Origin: an uncultured Pelagibacteraceae bacterium
GTDB taxonomy: Bacteria; Pseudomonadota; Alphaproteobacteria; Pelagibacterales; AG-422-B15
Assembly (NCBI GenBank): GCA_902564025.1
Contig: CACEZK010000004.1
Coordinates: 1-64,000 of the forward strand
Direction: 5' to 3'
DNA: 64,000 nt
In this document: piece by piece, positions 1 to 8,852 of the stretch
Numbering within the stretch: position 1 is the stretch's first letter
Layout of the letters: each line of letters begins with the position of its first letter
Made by a program: the position numbers and the translations under genes
The notes under the pieces: model-generated
Databases searched by the model: none
Told to the model about the DNA's origin: nothing
The model's input: only the letters and a program-made list of their open reading frames with translations

Positions 1-296
1 TAAAAGAATTTCTTAGCAACTTTAGCAATAATTTAATTGGTTTAACGGGGACACATGAAAATCTTATGCCAATATGGAAAGATTTTTTTGTACATGTAGA
101 GCCGGCAACAAATTCAGAGCATCAAAATTATTTAGGTACGTCTGAACAATCTGATGAAATAAGTAATAAAGAAAAAAACTACATGGTTCAACATACTGCT
201 TTCTATTATATTTTTGATGATAATGATGTATTAAGAAGCATACTTCCGTTTGGTTCTAGTATTGAACAAATGGTTGAAGATCTAAAAAATCTATAA
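1..296 (+). CDS. SCO1/SenC family copper chaperone, C-terminal part (5' end off window)
   Basis: The frame is open from the left edge (first full codon at base 3), giving 97 visible residues. The segment GLTGTHENL followed by a short spacer and VQHTAFYYIFD matches the end of Sco proteins, where the late His is a copper ligand and the chain ends soon after a beta-strand giving the remark of a predicted output such as SILPFG. The CxxxC motif would lie in the missing N-terminal part. Sco proteins are membrane-anchored thioredoxin-fold proteins that help build the CuA centre of cytochrome oxidase. The following genes (lipoprotein, PCuAC chaperone, metal-binding membrane protein) fit a copper role. 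An ATG at 66 is internal and is not the true start. Confidence 0.85.
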   Translation, partial: KEFLSNFSNNLIGLTGTHENLMPIWKDFFVHVEPATNSEHQNYLGTSEQSDEISNKEKNYMVQHTAFYYIFDDNDVLRSILPFGSSIEQMVEDLKNL

Positions 297-298
297 CA

Positions 299-544
299 AT
301 GTATAAAATATCAATATTTATTTTTTTTGTTTTATTGTCTTGTTCCGAAATAATTGAAACAAATAAATATAGAGAATTGGCATCTGAACAAGCATCAAAA
401 AAAAATTGTGATGCTAATGTTGAGCTTCTTTTAAAACATGAAAAGACTGAATTATGGGCATCTTATCATAACAAAGATAAAAACTTATTATGCGTTTTAA
501 CTTGTGTTAACGATGTCTGTATGTTTTCGACAGAGAGAGATTAA
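299..544 (+). CDS. small Cys-rich lipoprotein, unknown function
   Basis: This 81-residue protein begins 2 bases after the Sco stop codon. Residues 4-14 are hydrophobic and end in a lipobox-like Leu-Leu-Ser-Cys15, so it is probably a lipoprotein. The mature part has four more cysteines (37, 65, 69, 74), the last three in a tight CxxxCxxxxC cluster that could bind a metal or form disulfides. I do not recognise the family. Its position between Sco and PCuAC genes suggests a periplasmic copper or oxidase-assembly accessory, which is inference from context only. Confidence 0.6.
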   Translation: MYKISIFIFFVLLSCSEIIETNKYRELASEQASKKNCDANVELLLKHEKTELWASYHNKDKNLLCVLTCVNDVCMFSTERD

Positions 545-547
545 GGG

Positions 548-1003
548 TTGTATAAAGCACTAATAATAGTTTTGTTTTTAGTTTCTACAAAAATTGGAGC
601 TGCTCACCAATTTCAAAAAGATCATATTAATATAAATCACCCACACATAAAGTTTGTAATTTCATCAGGCCCTGCAGCTGGATATATGAAAATAGTAAAC
701 ATGGGTTTCGAGACAGATCGTTTAATTAAAGTTGTTACTGACTTTGCAGATACTGAGTTACATTATTCAAGTGTAGAGAATGGAATAGTTACAATGAGTA
801 AAGTTGATTTTATTGAAATCCCTCCACAAAAAGCTAAATCGCTCAAACCCGGCACGCACCATATAATGTTTTCAAATTTTAGTATTGAATTATCTCATGG
901 AATAAGTTTAGAAGGGTCTTTAGTATTTGAAAATGCAGGCGAGATCAAAGTGCTTTTTGAGGTTGAAACTCAAAAAAGTATAGATGACCATACAGAACAT
1001 TAA
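548..1003 (+). CDS. PCuAC-type periplasmic copper chaperone
   Basis: A signal peptide (about residues 1-19) is followed by a cupredoxin-like domain of the PCuAC (DUF461) family: Gly-Tyr-Met-Lys then Asn-Met near residue 50, a His-Tyr in strand 'ELHYSS', a Met in 'VTMSKV', then Pro-Gly-Thr-His-His-Ile-Met. The family uses a His/Met set to hold Cu(I) and pass it to Sco and to CuA of cytochrome oxidase. The mature N-terminus and the C-terminal tail are both His-rich, which may add metal sites. The start is a TTG at 548 preceded by an AGGG stretch; no in-frame ATG fits the signal peptide better. It overlaps the next gene by one base (TAATG). Confidence 0.85.
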   Translation: MYKALIIVLFLVSTKIGAAHQFQKDHININHPHIKFVISSGPAAGYMKIVNMGFETDRLIKVVTDFADTELHYSSVENGIVTMSKVDFIEIPPQKAKSLKPGTHHIMFSNFSIELSHGISLEGSLVFENAGEIKVLFEVETQKSIDDHTEH

Positions 1004-1884
1004 TGAAAACATTTAAAATTGAATATATCACCACACTTTTTTTTCTCACCTTGCTAATTGCTTTAGCTTGGTACTATTTATTCCTCATGGCATCTAATCC
1101 AATGGACACAATGATGCAAAATAAAAATCCAATGACAATGTCAATGGAAACCGCATCAGAAAATGAAATGTCAATGAACTCGATGTCTGATGCGGAAATG
1201 ACTATGGACTCAATGAATATGAATGAAAAAAACTCATCAATCAATTTTCTTATGATGCCAATGACAGGAAAGTGGACAATAAATGATTTTATCGTGATGT
1301 TCGTAATGTGGACCGTCATGATGTTTGCGATGATGCTTCCATCTACATTTATCTTTTTAAATATTTTTAGAATGATGAGATCGAATATGCAAATATCGTC
1401 GAATATTATTATTGAGATGATAGTGATTTCATTCACTTATATTTTAATTTGGACAATTTTTTCACTTATTGCATGTACTCTTCAATATATTTTTCACAAT
1501 AACGGAGTAGTCGATATGATGGGAACATTTCAAAATAATATTCTTGCAGGATTATTTCTTGTTGGAGCAGGTGCATTTCAATTTACAAGTTTGAAAGATA
1601 CATGTCTTGAGAAATGCAGAAACCCCTTATCGTTTCTAATGGCTGGTCCTATTAAAGGATACGGAAATGTTGCCTATGTGGGTCTAAAGCATGGTTTATT
1701 TTGCTTAGGGTGTTGCTGGGTTCTTATGCTTCTCCTTTTTGTAAATGGAGTTATGAATTTACTTTGGGTTGTCGCAATAACAATAATTGTATTGGCTGAA
1801 AAAATGCTGCCTTACGAGAAACTTAGCTCTAGATTTCTGGGCATTCTTCTTGTAGGTTGGGGGGCGTATTTAATACTTATTTAA
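1003..1884 (+). CDS. DUF2182 predicted metal-binding membrane protein with Met-rich loop
   Basis: This 293-residue multi-spanning protein matches DUF2182 by the Ala-Met-Met-Leu-Pro-Ser helix near residue 108, the Cys-Leu-Glu-Lys-Cys-Arg motif near 200, the Gly-Leu-Phe-Cys-Leu-Gly-Cys-Cys-Trp helix near 230, and the late Glu-Lys. After the first membrane helix, residues 29-75 carry about 14 methionines in M-x-M and MM patterns plus Asp/Ser/Asn, resembling Mets motifs that bind Cu(I) outside the cytoplasm. The start overlaps the PCuAC stop by one base, so the two are probably translationally coupled. DUF2182 genes commonly sit beside DUF1326 genes, as here. The biochemical role is not established; copper import or sensing is my inference. 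Confidence 0.8.
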   Translation: MKTFKIEYITTLFFLTLLIALAWYYLFLMASNPMDTMMQNKNPMTMSMETASENEMSMNSMSDAEMTMDSMNMNEKNSSINFLMMPMTGKWTINDFIVMFVMWTVMMFAMMLPSTFIFLNIFRMMRSNMQISSNIIIEMIVISFTYILIWTIFSLIACTLQYIFHNNGVVDMMGTFQNNILAGLFLVGAGAFQFTSLKDTCLEKCRNPLSFLMAGPIKGYGNVAYVGLKHGLFCLGCCWVLMLLLFVNGVMNLLWVVAITIIVLAEKMLPYEKLSSRFLGILLVGWGAYLILI

Positions 1885-1888
1885 TTAT

Positions 1889-2569
1889 ATGACTGTAAAT
1901 CCACTAAACTTACATTGGGAAATAAAAGGAAATTTTTTGCTGAATTGTAACTGTGATGTATTTTGCAATTGTCCGATGTCCCTGGGGAGAGCGGTTCCAA
2001 ATTCACCAAATGGTAAATGCTTTTCATGGTGGGGAATTAATATCGAAGAAGGGTACGCAGAAGAAAAGTGGTCTGGATTTAACCCTATCAAAAGAGAGTC
2101 TAAAGGAATTATGGATTTAAGTGGTTTAAATGTTGCTATTCTTTTAGAAGTTCCTGGCCCTTTAGGTTCAGGCGGTTGGACAGCAGGATTATATATTGAT
2201 GAAAAAGCATCTGATGATGCAGCTGATGCGCTCGCAGTTATTTTCTCAGGTCAAGCAGGTGGACAAACAGGTTGGTTTAGACATATGATTGCAAACTTCC
2301 TTGGCGTAAAAAGATGTTCTATATCATATAAAGAAACCGACGATGGATGGTCGTTTACAATTCCAGAAATCTTAGATGGTCGAATTGAACATGAGCCAGG
2401 AAAAGAGAGAGGCGAAGTAGTAAAAGTATCAAACTTAAAATATTGGGTTGCGCCAGAAATAATTGTTTGCAAAGGATCAAAAAGAAGTAGGATTAGAGAT
2501 CACGGCCGTAATTGGGATTTCACAGGTGGAAGTGCCGAATATTGTGCTGTTGATTGGGCCGGACCATAA
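1889..2569 (+). CDS. DUF1326 domain protein
   Basis: A 226-residue soluble protein whose residues 20-29 read CNCDVFCNCP, the N-terminal cysteine cluster of DUF1326 proteins. The middle part (Gly-Gly-Trp-Thr-Ala-Gly, then a Gly-Gln-Ala-Gly-Gly run) also fits the family. The four clustered cysteines suggest metal binding. It starts 4 bases after the DUF2182 stop, the usual partner of this family, so the pair very likely acts together. No signal peptide is seen, so a cytoplasmic location is likely. The function of the family is unknown to me. Confidence 0.8.
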   Translation: MTVNPLNLHWEIKGNFLLNCNCDVFCNCPMSLGRAVPNSPNGKCFSWWGINIEEGYAEEKWSGFNPIKRESKGIMDLSGLNVAILLEVPGPLGSGGWTAGLYIDEKASDDAADALAVIFSGQAGGQTGWFRHMIANFLGVKRCSISYKETDDGWSFTIPEILDGRIEHEPGKERGEVVKVSNLKYWVAPEIIVCKGSKRSRIRDHGRNWDFTGGSAEYCAVDWAGP

Positions 2570-2574
2570 TTCAT

Positions 2575-5010
2575 ATGAAAAACAAAGCTAAAGTTGTCGT
2601 CATTGGTGGCGGTGTAGTTGGAGTTAGTACGCTTTACCACCTTGCAAAAAAAGGGTGGTCTGATGTAGTTTTGTGCGAACGCAAAGAACTTACATCAGGT
2701 TCGACGTGGCACGCTGCGGGTTTGATGCCTTTATTCAACATGAGTTACTCTGTTGGTCAAATCCATAAATACTCAGTTAAATTTTATCAAGAACTTGAAA
2801 AAGAAACTGGTCAAGATGTTGGCTTTAGGCAAGTAAGTAATATTCGACTTGCTGAAAATCAGGATAGAATGGATGAGTATCGTCAATATGCAGGTGTTGC
2901 GGAAACAATAGGTGTTAAAGTCAATTTTTTAACTCCCGAAGAAGTTCAAAAAGTTTGGCCGCTCTGTTCAACTGAGGGCTTAGTGGGTGCTATACAGCAC
3001 CCTGAGGATGGATACATACAACCCAATGATCTTACGCAAGCTCTAGCAAAAGGAGCAAGAGCGCTTGGAGCTGAAATTTACAGACAAACAGCAGTCATAG
3101 GACTTGAACAGTTACCAGATGATAGTTGGATTGTTACAACTGATAAAGGTGAAATCAAATGTGATATTGTTGTTTCATGCTCGGGAAATTTTGTCAGGCA
3201 AACTGGAGAAATGGTTGGATTAGATATCCCAGTGATACCTGTTGAGCATCAATATATCGTTACAGAAGCTCATCCTAAAATTCTAGAAAGACAAAAAGAA
3301 GGCCTTCCTGAAATGGGTGTACTTAGAGGATCTGACGGCGCATGGTATATGCGTGAGGAAGCTGGTGGATTAATTCTTGGACCATATGAAAATGGTGCAC
3401 CATGTTGCTATGTCAATGGACCTAGCAAAGACTGTGAGTATGAATTATTCCAAGAAGACTTAGACAGACTTGGCCCCCATATAGAGCATGCCATTCACAG
3501 AGTTCCTATTTTTGGAGAAGCAGGAATTAAGAAAGTTTATAATGGTGCTATTTGTTATACTCCAGATGGAAGCCCAATTATCGGTCCAGCATGGGATAGA
3601 AAAAATTTATATTTAAATGACGGTCATTCGTTTGGCGTTACAGCTGCTGGTGGTGCAGGCTGGCAGATCGCAGAATGGATTGTTGATGGCGAACCGACTA
3701 TTGATATGCTTGGGGTTGAACCCAGAAGGTTTGGCGATTACGCATCAAAATCATATTTAATCAAAAAAAATGAAGAGGCTTATGCTAACGTTTTCACAAT
3801 CCATTATCCTGACGAAGAAAGGCCCGCAGGCCGGCCATTAAGACAAGCTCCTTGTTATGATAGGCTGAAAAATTTAGGTGCAGTGTTTGGTCAAAAGTTT
3901 GGTTGGGAGCGCGCAAACTGGTTTGCTCCTGAAGGAGTTCCTCAAGAAGACGATTGGTCATTCAGGCGATCAGCTTGGTTTGAGCACATTGGAAATGAAT
4001 GTAAAAATGTAACAGAAAATGTAGGTCTTTTAGATATGACCGCATTTGCAAAATGCAGAATAAGCGGACCAGGAGCAGAAGAATTCCTAGATAATTTAGT
4101 TGCTAATAAATTGCCAAAAAAGATAGGAAGGACAAATCTCTGTCATGCTTTGAATTCTAAAGGAGGAGTACATTCTGAATTTACAATAATGAGAGAGTCT
4201 CATGACAGTTTTTATTGTGTTTCTGCTGGAGCTTGGCAGCGGCTGGACCATGATTGGGTAAAAAAACATATGCCCGATGACAGAAGTGTAAAATTTGAAA
4301 ATATTACAAATCAGATTGGAGTATTAGTTGTCGCTGGTCCGAAGTCGAGAGAACTTCTTCAAAGAGTATCTGAGGATGATTTCACAAATGAGGGTTTCCC
4401 ATGGCTATCTGGTAAAAAAATAAAAATTGGCGCTGCAGAAACACTTGCAATAAGAGTAAATTTCGTTGGCGAATTAGGATGGGAAATCCACTCACCAATT
4501 GAAGTACAAAATCATATTTTCGATACATTAATGGATGCAGGAAAAGATTTGGGTTTAAAGCCATTTGGCATAAGAGCAATGGACTCTTTGAGAATTGAGA
4601 AATCCTATAAACTAATTGGCACAGAATTATCAATTGAATATGCAGGATATGAGTCAGGAATAGACAGGTTCATTCACCCAAATAAAGGTCAATTCATAGG
4701 TAGAGATGCATTAGTTCAGTGGAGAGAAAAAGGTTTTGAAAATTCCTTCGTAACTCTTGAAGTTCATGGTGTCAAAGATGCTGATGTTCTTGGCAATAAT
4801 CCAATATATGCTGATGGAAAAGTTATTGGTCGTGCTACAGGTGGAAATTTTGGCTTTCGAGTTAATAAGTCTCTCGCTTTAGCTATGGTCAATCCAGCTC
4901 ATTCAGAAGTAGGCACAAAGTTAAAGATCGATATTTTGGGAGATATGTTTGATGTAACGGTAATACCTGAAAGTCCATACGATCCTGAGAATCAGAAACT
5001 TAGATCTTAG
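2575..5010 (+). CDS. dimethylglycine/sarcosine dehydrogenase-type FAD oxidoreductase with GcvT domain
   Basis: This 811-residue protein has an FAD Rossmann motif (GGGVVG, residues 11-16), then Ser-Thr-Trp-His46-Ala-Ala-Gly, where His is the covalent flavin attachment site in dimethylglycine and sarcosine dehydrogenases. A DAO-type oxidase domain fills roughly residues 1-370, an FAO_M linker about 370-430, and a GcvT/aminomethyltransferase-like tetrahydrofolate domain about 430-811. It should oxidise an N-methylglycine and pass the one-carbon unit to tetrahydrofolate. I chose the ATG at 2575; an upstream ATG at 2554 lies inside the DUF1326 gene and adds a non-family extension. The sarcosine oxidase genes 5 kb downstream make dimethylglycine the most likely substrate, but this is inference. 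Confidence 0.85.
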   Translation: MKNKAKVVVIGGGVVGVSTLYHLAKKGWSDVVLCERKELTSGSTWHAAGLMPLFNMSYSVGQIHKYSVKFYQELEKETGQDVGFRQVSNIRLAENQDRMDEYRQYAGVAETIGVKVNFLTPEEVQKVWPLCSTEGLVGAIQHPEDGYIQPNDLTQALAKGARALGAEIYRQTAVIGLEQLPDDSWIVTTDKGEIKCDIVVSCSGNFVRQTGEMVGLDIPVIPVEHQYIVTEAHPKILERQKEGLPEMGVLRGSDGAWYMREEAGGLILGPYENGAPCCYVNGPSKDCEYELFQEDLDRLGPHIEHAIHRVPIFGEAGIKKVYNGAICYTPDGSPIIGPAWDRKNLYLNDGHSFGVTAAGGAGWQIAEWIVDGEPTIDMLGVEPRRFGDYASKSYLIKKNEEAYANVFTIHYPDEERPAGRPLRQAPCYDRLKNLGAVFGQKFGWERANWFAPEGVPQEDDWSFRRSAWFEHIGNECKNVTENVGLLDMTAFAKCRISGPGAEEFLDNLVANKLPKKIGRTNLCHALNSKGGVHSEFTIMRESHDSFYCVSAGAWQRLDHDWVKKHMPDDRSVKFENITNQIGVLVVAGPKSRELLQRVSEDDFTNEGFPWLSGKKIKIGAAETLAIRVNFVGELGWEIHSPIEVQNHIFDTLMDAGKDLGLKPFGIRAMDSLRIEKSYKLIGTELSIEYAGYESGIDRFIHPNKGQFIGRDALVQWREKGFENSFVTLEVHGVKDADVLGNNPIYADGKVIGRATGGNFGFRVNKSLALAMVNPAHSEVGTKLKIDILGDMFDVTVIPESPYDPENQKLRS

Positions 5011-5022
5011 CTACTTGAAAAA

Positions 5023-6078
5023 GTGTCAGAAGCTTTAAAAGTTTACGAACAGCTCTGTAAAGAAAAGCACATTGAATATAATATTAAGCAAAAGGATCTA
5101 GTTATTGAATTAGATAAATTTTTGTCAGGTTCGAGTAGAGATTTTATAAAAAAACTATTTCGATATAATTTAAACCAAAAGAAATGCTTTTATTTATACG
5201 GGGGAGTGGGCATTGGAAAAACTCTCATTATGGATTTATTTTATGATGACGTAAATTTAAAAGAAAAACAAAGAGTCCATTTTCATGAGTTTATGATTGA
5301 TATACATGATCAATTACACCAACTCAGAAATGAAAAAAATTCAAGAGATTTTATAATTTCAAAACTTGTAAAAGGCATTAAATCGAAATCAAGTCTCATA
5401 TTTTTTGATGAATTTCAGGTCACAAATATAGCTGACGCTATGATTCTGGGACATTTGTTCGAGGAGTTCTTTAAAAATAATATTTTAATTGTATTAACTT
5501 CTAATTCCAGCCCAGAAGACTTATACAAAGAAGGGCTGCAAAGAGAACTTTTTATTCCATTTATTAATTTAATTAAAAAAAATTCTCTAATTCATCATCT
5601 ATCAATAGACATTGACTATAGAACAAGATCATTAAAAGAAGAAAAAAACTTTTTTTTATCAAATTCACCGGTTAGCAAGCTTCAAATAAATGATATTTTT
5701 TCTATCCATTCAAATAAATATGCAGTCGAGGATAAAGTAATAAGTGTAAAGAAGAGAAATTTTATAATTAAGAATTTGTCTAATAGAATAGCTCGTTTTC
5801 AATTCAATGAAATTTGTGGCGATAATAGAGGCACTGAAGACTACCTCGAGCTAATTAAATTAATTGATCGATTAATCATTGAAAATGTTCCAAATTTTGG
5901 AAATACAAATTCTAATCTTCAAGAAAGATTTATTAATTTAATTGATGTTCTCTATGATAATAAAATCAAATTATATTTAAGCACAGAAAAAGAAATAAGA
6001 GATCTTAGCAGCGCATATCATTTGAAAGATAAATTCAACAGAACCATAAGCAGACTTCTAGAAATGAAATCACAATAG
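5023..6078 (+). CDS. zapE: ZapE/AFG1-like AAA ATPase
   Basis: A 351-residue P-loop ATPase with Walker A GGVGIGKT (residues 60-67), Walker B Ile-Phe-Phe-Asp-Glu-Phe near 125, and a family signature in which Thr-Ser-Asn-Ser-Ser-Pro-Glu-Asp-Leu-Tyr is followed by Leu-Gln-Arg-Glu. These fit AFG1/ZapE proteins, linked to Z-ring function in bacteria and to respiratory-complex quality control in mitochondria. The start is a GTG at 5023, the first in-frame start after the TAG at 5008; no ATG precedes the conserved part. It sits between amino-acid oxidase genes, 12 bases after one and 5 before the next, an unusual place for this housekeeping gene. Confidence 0.85.
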   Translation: MSEALKVYEQLCKEKHIEYNIKQKDLVIELDKFLSGSSRDFIKKLFRYNLNQKKCFYLYGGVGIGKTLIMDLFYDDVNLKEKQRVHFHEFMIDIHDQLHQLRNEKNSRDFIISKLVKGIKSKSSLIFFDEFQVTNIADAMILGHLFEEFFKNNILIVLTSNSSPEDLYKEGLQRELFIPFINLIKKNSLIHHLSIDIDYRTRSLKEEKNFFLSNSPVSKLQINDIFSIHSNKYAVEDKVISVKKRNFIIKNLSNRIARFQFNEICGDNRGTEDYLELIKLIDRLIIENVPNFGNTNSNLQERFINLIDVLYDNKIKLYLSTEKEIRDLSSAYHLKDKFNRTISRLLEMKSQ

Positions 6079-6083
6079 TTAAA

Positions 6084-7319
6084 ATGAAAATAGCAGTAAT
6101 AGGAGCAGGAATTGTTGGCATTTCTTCAGCCAATTGGCTTAAGAAGTACGGTCAAGATGTGACCTTGTATGATATGAATGATCCAGGATCACAAGCAAGT
6201 TACGGCAATGCTGGAACTTATGCAAAATATGCAAATATACCAACAAATTCATCATCCTATTTTTATTTATTTCCATATCTATTGCTAAACAAAAACAGCC
6301 CCTTATTCATTAGCCTAAAACGATTAAATGAAACATTTCCTTGGATTATTAAATACTTGAGCAATTGTAGAAATGAAAAAGTTAACCATACTGTTCAACA
6401 TTTAACAACTTTACTGTCACATATGGATGATGGTTATGAAGATCTTTTCAACGAAGCAAATGTAGAAAATTATATTTCAAGAGAGTCTATTATGTATGGA
6501 TGGTCTACAAAGTTATTTTTTAATGCTGCAAAACGAGATTTTTCTAAAAGAGAAGAAACAGGCGTTAAAATAACAACCCTAAGTCGAGATGATATTTCTG
6601 ATCTTGAACCTAATATTAATAATATCTTTTACAAAGGGGCCTTATTTGAAGGTAGTTATTTTGCAAAAAATCCGATCAAGGTTAGCGAAGCATTAATGAA
6701 ACTGTTTATTAAAAAAGGAGGAAAATTCAAAAAAGAGAAAGTTATATCCATCAAAAAAACTGAAACTAATCAAATAAATATTAAAACAAGCTCAGGAGAG
6801 TCCCTGCACGATAGAGTCGTGATTACATCTGGAGTATGGTCTAATGATCTGCTTAAACATATAGGCGACAAAGTGCCACTGGAAGCTGAGAGGGGTTACC
6901 ATTTGGTCAATCCAGAATTGAAGAATATTGTAAAAAGACCAATATCATGGCAAGAACGGGGAACATATTTTACACCTATGTCTGATGGTCTAAGAACGGG
7001 TGGAATTGTTGAATTTGGAGCGTTAAATGAAACAAAAAATGAAAGAGTCCTTAACTTTTTAAACCGGGCATTAAAAGAAGTTTTTCCCTCAGCAGACCTT
7101 CCTCAAAAAACATGGGTAGGGTTCAGGCCATCGGTGCCTGACTCTCTTCCAGTGATTGGACAATCTCCAAAAAACCCTTATATTTATTATAATTTTGGCC
7201 ATCAACATATTGGGTGGTCATTAGGTGGCATATCAGGAAAACTGGTTGCACAACAAATTTGCGCAAACAATACAGATTTAGATTTGTCACCGTATTCTGT
7301 AAAGAGGTTTAAGTTATGA
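6084..7319 (+). CDS. DadA-like FAD-dependent D-amino acid dehydrogenase/oxidase
   Basis: A 411-residue DAO-family flavoprotein. GAGIVG (residues 7-12) binds the FAD ADP part; Ser-Tyr-Gly-Asn-Ala-Gly near residue 40 and Trp-Val-Gly-Phe-Arg-Pro-Ser near 345 are typical of D-amino acid dehydrogenase (DadA) and relatives. Its last four bases overlap the start of soxB (ATGA), showing translational coupling to sarcosine oxidase. It may therefore act on an N-methylated or D-amino acid in the same catabolic route; the exact substrate is not visible from sequence. Predicted to be cytoplasmic or at the inner membrane face, feeding electrons to the respiratory chain. Confidence 0.75.
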   Translation: MKIAVIGAGIVGISSANWLKKYGQDVTLYDMNDPGSQASYGNAGTYAKYANIPTNSSSYFYLFPYLLLNKNSPLFISLKRLNETFPWIIKYLSNCRNEKVNHTVQHLTTLLSHMDDGYEDLFNEANVENYISRESIMYGWSTKLFFNAAKRDFSKREETGVKITTLSRDDISDLEPNINNIFYKGALFEGSYFAKNPIKVSEALMKLFIKKGGKFKKEKVISIKKTETNQINIKTSSGESLHDRVVITSGVWSNDLLKHIGDKVPLEAERGYHLVNPELKNIVKRPISWQERGTYFTPMSDGLRTGGIVEFGALNETKNERVLNFLNRALKEVFPSADLPQKTWVGFRPSVPDSLPVIGQSPKNPYIYYNFGHQHIGWSLGGISGKLVAQQICANNTDLDLSPYSVKRFKL

Positions 7320-8557
7320 AATACTCACTATATAATTTAGTTAAGAATTCATTTTCTTATCATGAGAATTGGGAAAAAGCATGGAGCAGTCCCGATCTTA
7401 AACCTGAATATGATGTAGTAATAGTTGGAGGCGGTGGTCATGGATTAGGAACTGCCTATTACCTAGCAAAAGAATTTGGTGTTAAAAATATTGCTGTTCT
7501 TGAGAAGGGATGGATTGGTGGAGGTAATACTGGACGTAACACAACCATAATAAGATCTAATTACTTATGGGATGAAAGTGCAGCTCTTTATAATCATGCT
7601 GTCAATTTATGGGAAGGCCTATCTAGTGAGCTTAATTTTAATGTAATGTTTTCACAAAGAGGTTTATTTCACTTAGCGCATTCAGTTCATGACATGCAAG
7701 AAATTACAAGGAGAGGTTACTCTAATTATTTAAATGGTATTGACGCTGAAATTCTAAATCAGGATCAAGTTGCAAAAAAAATACCTCATATTAATGTTAA
7801 TGGCAGGTATCCTGTTTTAGGGGCTTTACTTCAGAGGCGAGCGGGAACGGCGCGTCATGATGCTGTAGCATGGGGGTATGCAAGAGCGGCAGAAAATCTT
7901 GGTGTCGATATAATTCAAAACTGTGAGGTTAAAGGAATAGATATTTCAAATGGCAAGGTTGTTGGATTACAAACAACAAAAGGTTCTGTTAAAGTTGATA
8001 AAGTTGGTCTCGTACCTGCTGGACACTCCTCAGTATTAGCTAATATGGCAGGTTTTTCTCTCCCAATAAACTCTGTACCCTTACAGGCTTTAGTAAGCGA
8101 GCCTGTTAAACCAATTCTAGATTGTGTCATCATGTCAAACTCCGTTCATGTTTATGTAAGTCAATCAGATAAAGGTGAACTAGTGGTTGGAGCAGGTTCT
8201 GATGCCTATAACTCATATTCTCAGCGTGGATCCTTTGATATGATTGAACATATGATGGCTCCTTTAGTTGAATTATTTCCAATATTCTCAAGACTTAAAA
8301 TGCTTCGCAGCTGGGGAGGCATTGTAGATGTAACCCCAGATAGAAGCCCAATAATAGGCAAGACCCCTGTAAAAGACTTATTTATTAACTGCGGTTGGGG
8401 AACTGGGGGATTCAAAGCAACTCCTGGGTCAGCTCATGTATTTGCCGAGACAGTTTTTAGAGGAGAGCCAAATGATATTGCAGCTCCTTTTTCATTAGAA
8501 AGACATTTCTCAGGAGCTTTAGTTGATGAAGCTGCAGCGGCAGCAGTTGCTCATTAA
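7316..8557 (+). CDS. soxB: heterotetrameric sarcosine oxidase, beta subunit
   Basis: The 413-residue length and sequence match SoxB. The FAD motif GGGGHG lies at residues 38-43, the Gly-Gly-Asn-Thr-Gly-Arg-Asn segment follows near 76, and Thr-Ala-Arg-His181-Asp-Ala-Val-Ala-Trp carries the His that binds FMN covalently in characterised tetrameric enzymes. The subunit oxidises sarcosine to glycine, releasing a one-carbon unit to tetrahydrofolate in the alpha subunit. It begins a compact soxBDAG order, overlapping the DadA-like gene by 4 bases and ending 10 bases before soxD. Confidence 0.95.
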   Translation: MKYSLYNLVKNSFSYHENWEKAWSSPDLKPEYDVVIVGGGGHGLGTAYYLAKEFGVKNIAVLEKGWIGGGNTGRNTTIIRSNYLWDESAALYNHAVNLWEGLSSELNFNVMFSQRGLFHLAHSVHDMQEITRRGYSNYLNGIDAEILNQDQVAKKIPHINVNGRYPVLGALLQRRAGTARHDAVAWGYARAAENLGVDIIQNCEVKGIDISNGKVVGLQTTKGSVKVDKVGLVPAGHSSVLANMAGFSLPINSVPLQALVSEPVKPILDCVIMSNSVHVYVSQSDKGELVVGAGSDAYNSYSQRGSFDMIEHMMAPLVELFPIFSRLKMLRSWGGIVDVTPDRSPIIGKTPVKDLFINCGWGTGGFKATPGSAHVFAETVFRGEPNDIAAPFSLERHFSGALVDEAAAAAVAH

Positions 8558-8567
8558 TAATTTTTTT

Positions 8568-8852
8568 ATGTTTATAATTAATTGTCCATATTGTGGGGAA
8601 AGAGATCAGACAGAATTTACATGTCACGGCGAAGCTCACATTGCAAGGCCAGATAACCCATCTGAAATAAGTGATGAAGAATGGGGCAGGTATCTTTTTT
8701 TCAGAGAAAATCCAAAAGGAACCCATTTTGAAAGATGGACTCACGATCATGGATGCAGACGATGGTTTAATGTAATGAGAGACACTGTCACAGATCAAAT
8801 AATAAAAACATATAAAATGGGTGAAGCGAAGCCAGAGATATCAAATGAGTAA
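8568..8852 (+). CDS. soxD: heterotetrameric sarcosine oxidase, delta subunit
   Basis: This 94-residue protein has Cys6, Cys9, His59 and Cys63, the exact zinc-ligand pattern of SoxD, and the family segments Gly-Glu-Ala-His-Ile-Ala-Arg-Pro and Gly-Cys-Arg-Arg-Trp-Phe-Asn. I chose the ATG at 8568 because it places the first Cys at residue 6 as in the family; a longer in-frame ATG at 8523 lies inside soxB. The stop is nested in the soxA start (ATGAGTAA), an 8-base overlap. The subunit is structural in the sarcosine oxidase complex. Confidence 0.93.
   Translation: MFIINCPYCGERDQTEFTCHGEAHIARPDNPSEISDEEWGRYLFFRENPKGTHFERWTHDHGCRRWFNVMRDTVTDQIIKTYKMGEAKPEISNE

Noticed and set aside
1074-1436. 120-codon minus-strand ORF opposite the Met-rich DUF2182 gene
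   Set aside because: It is Ile-rich because it is the complement of the Met codons (CAT), has no family match, and lies wholly inside a well-supported gene.
8457-8798. 113-codon minus-strand ORF across soxB/soxD
   Set aside because: It is opposite strongly supported sarcosine oxidase genes and matches no family I know.
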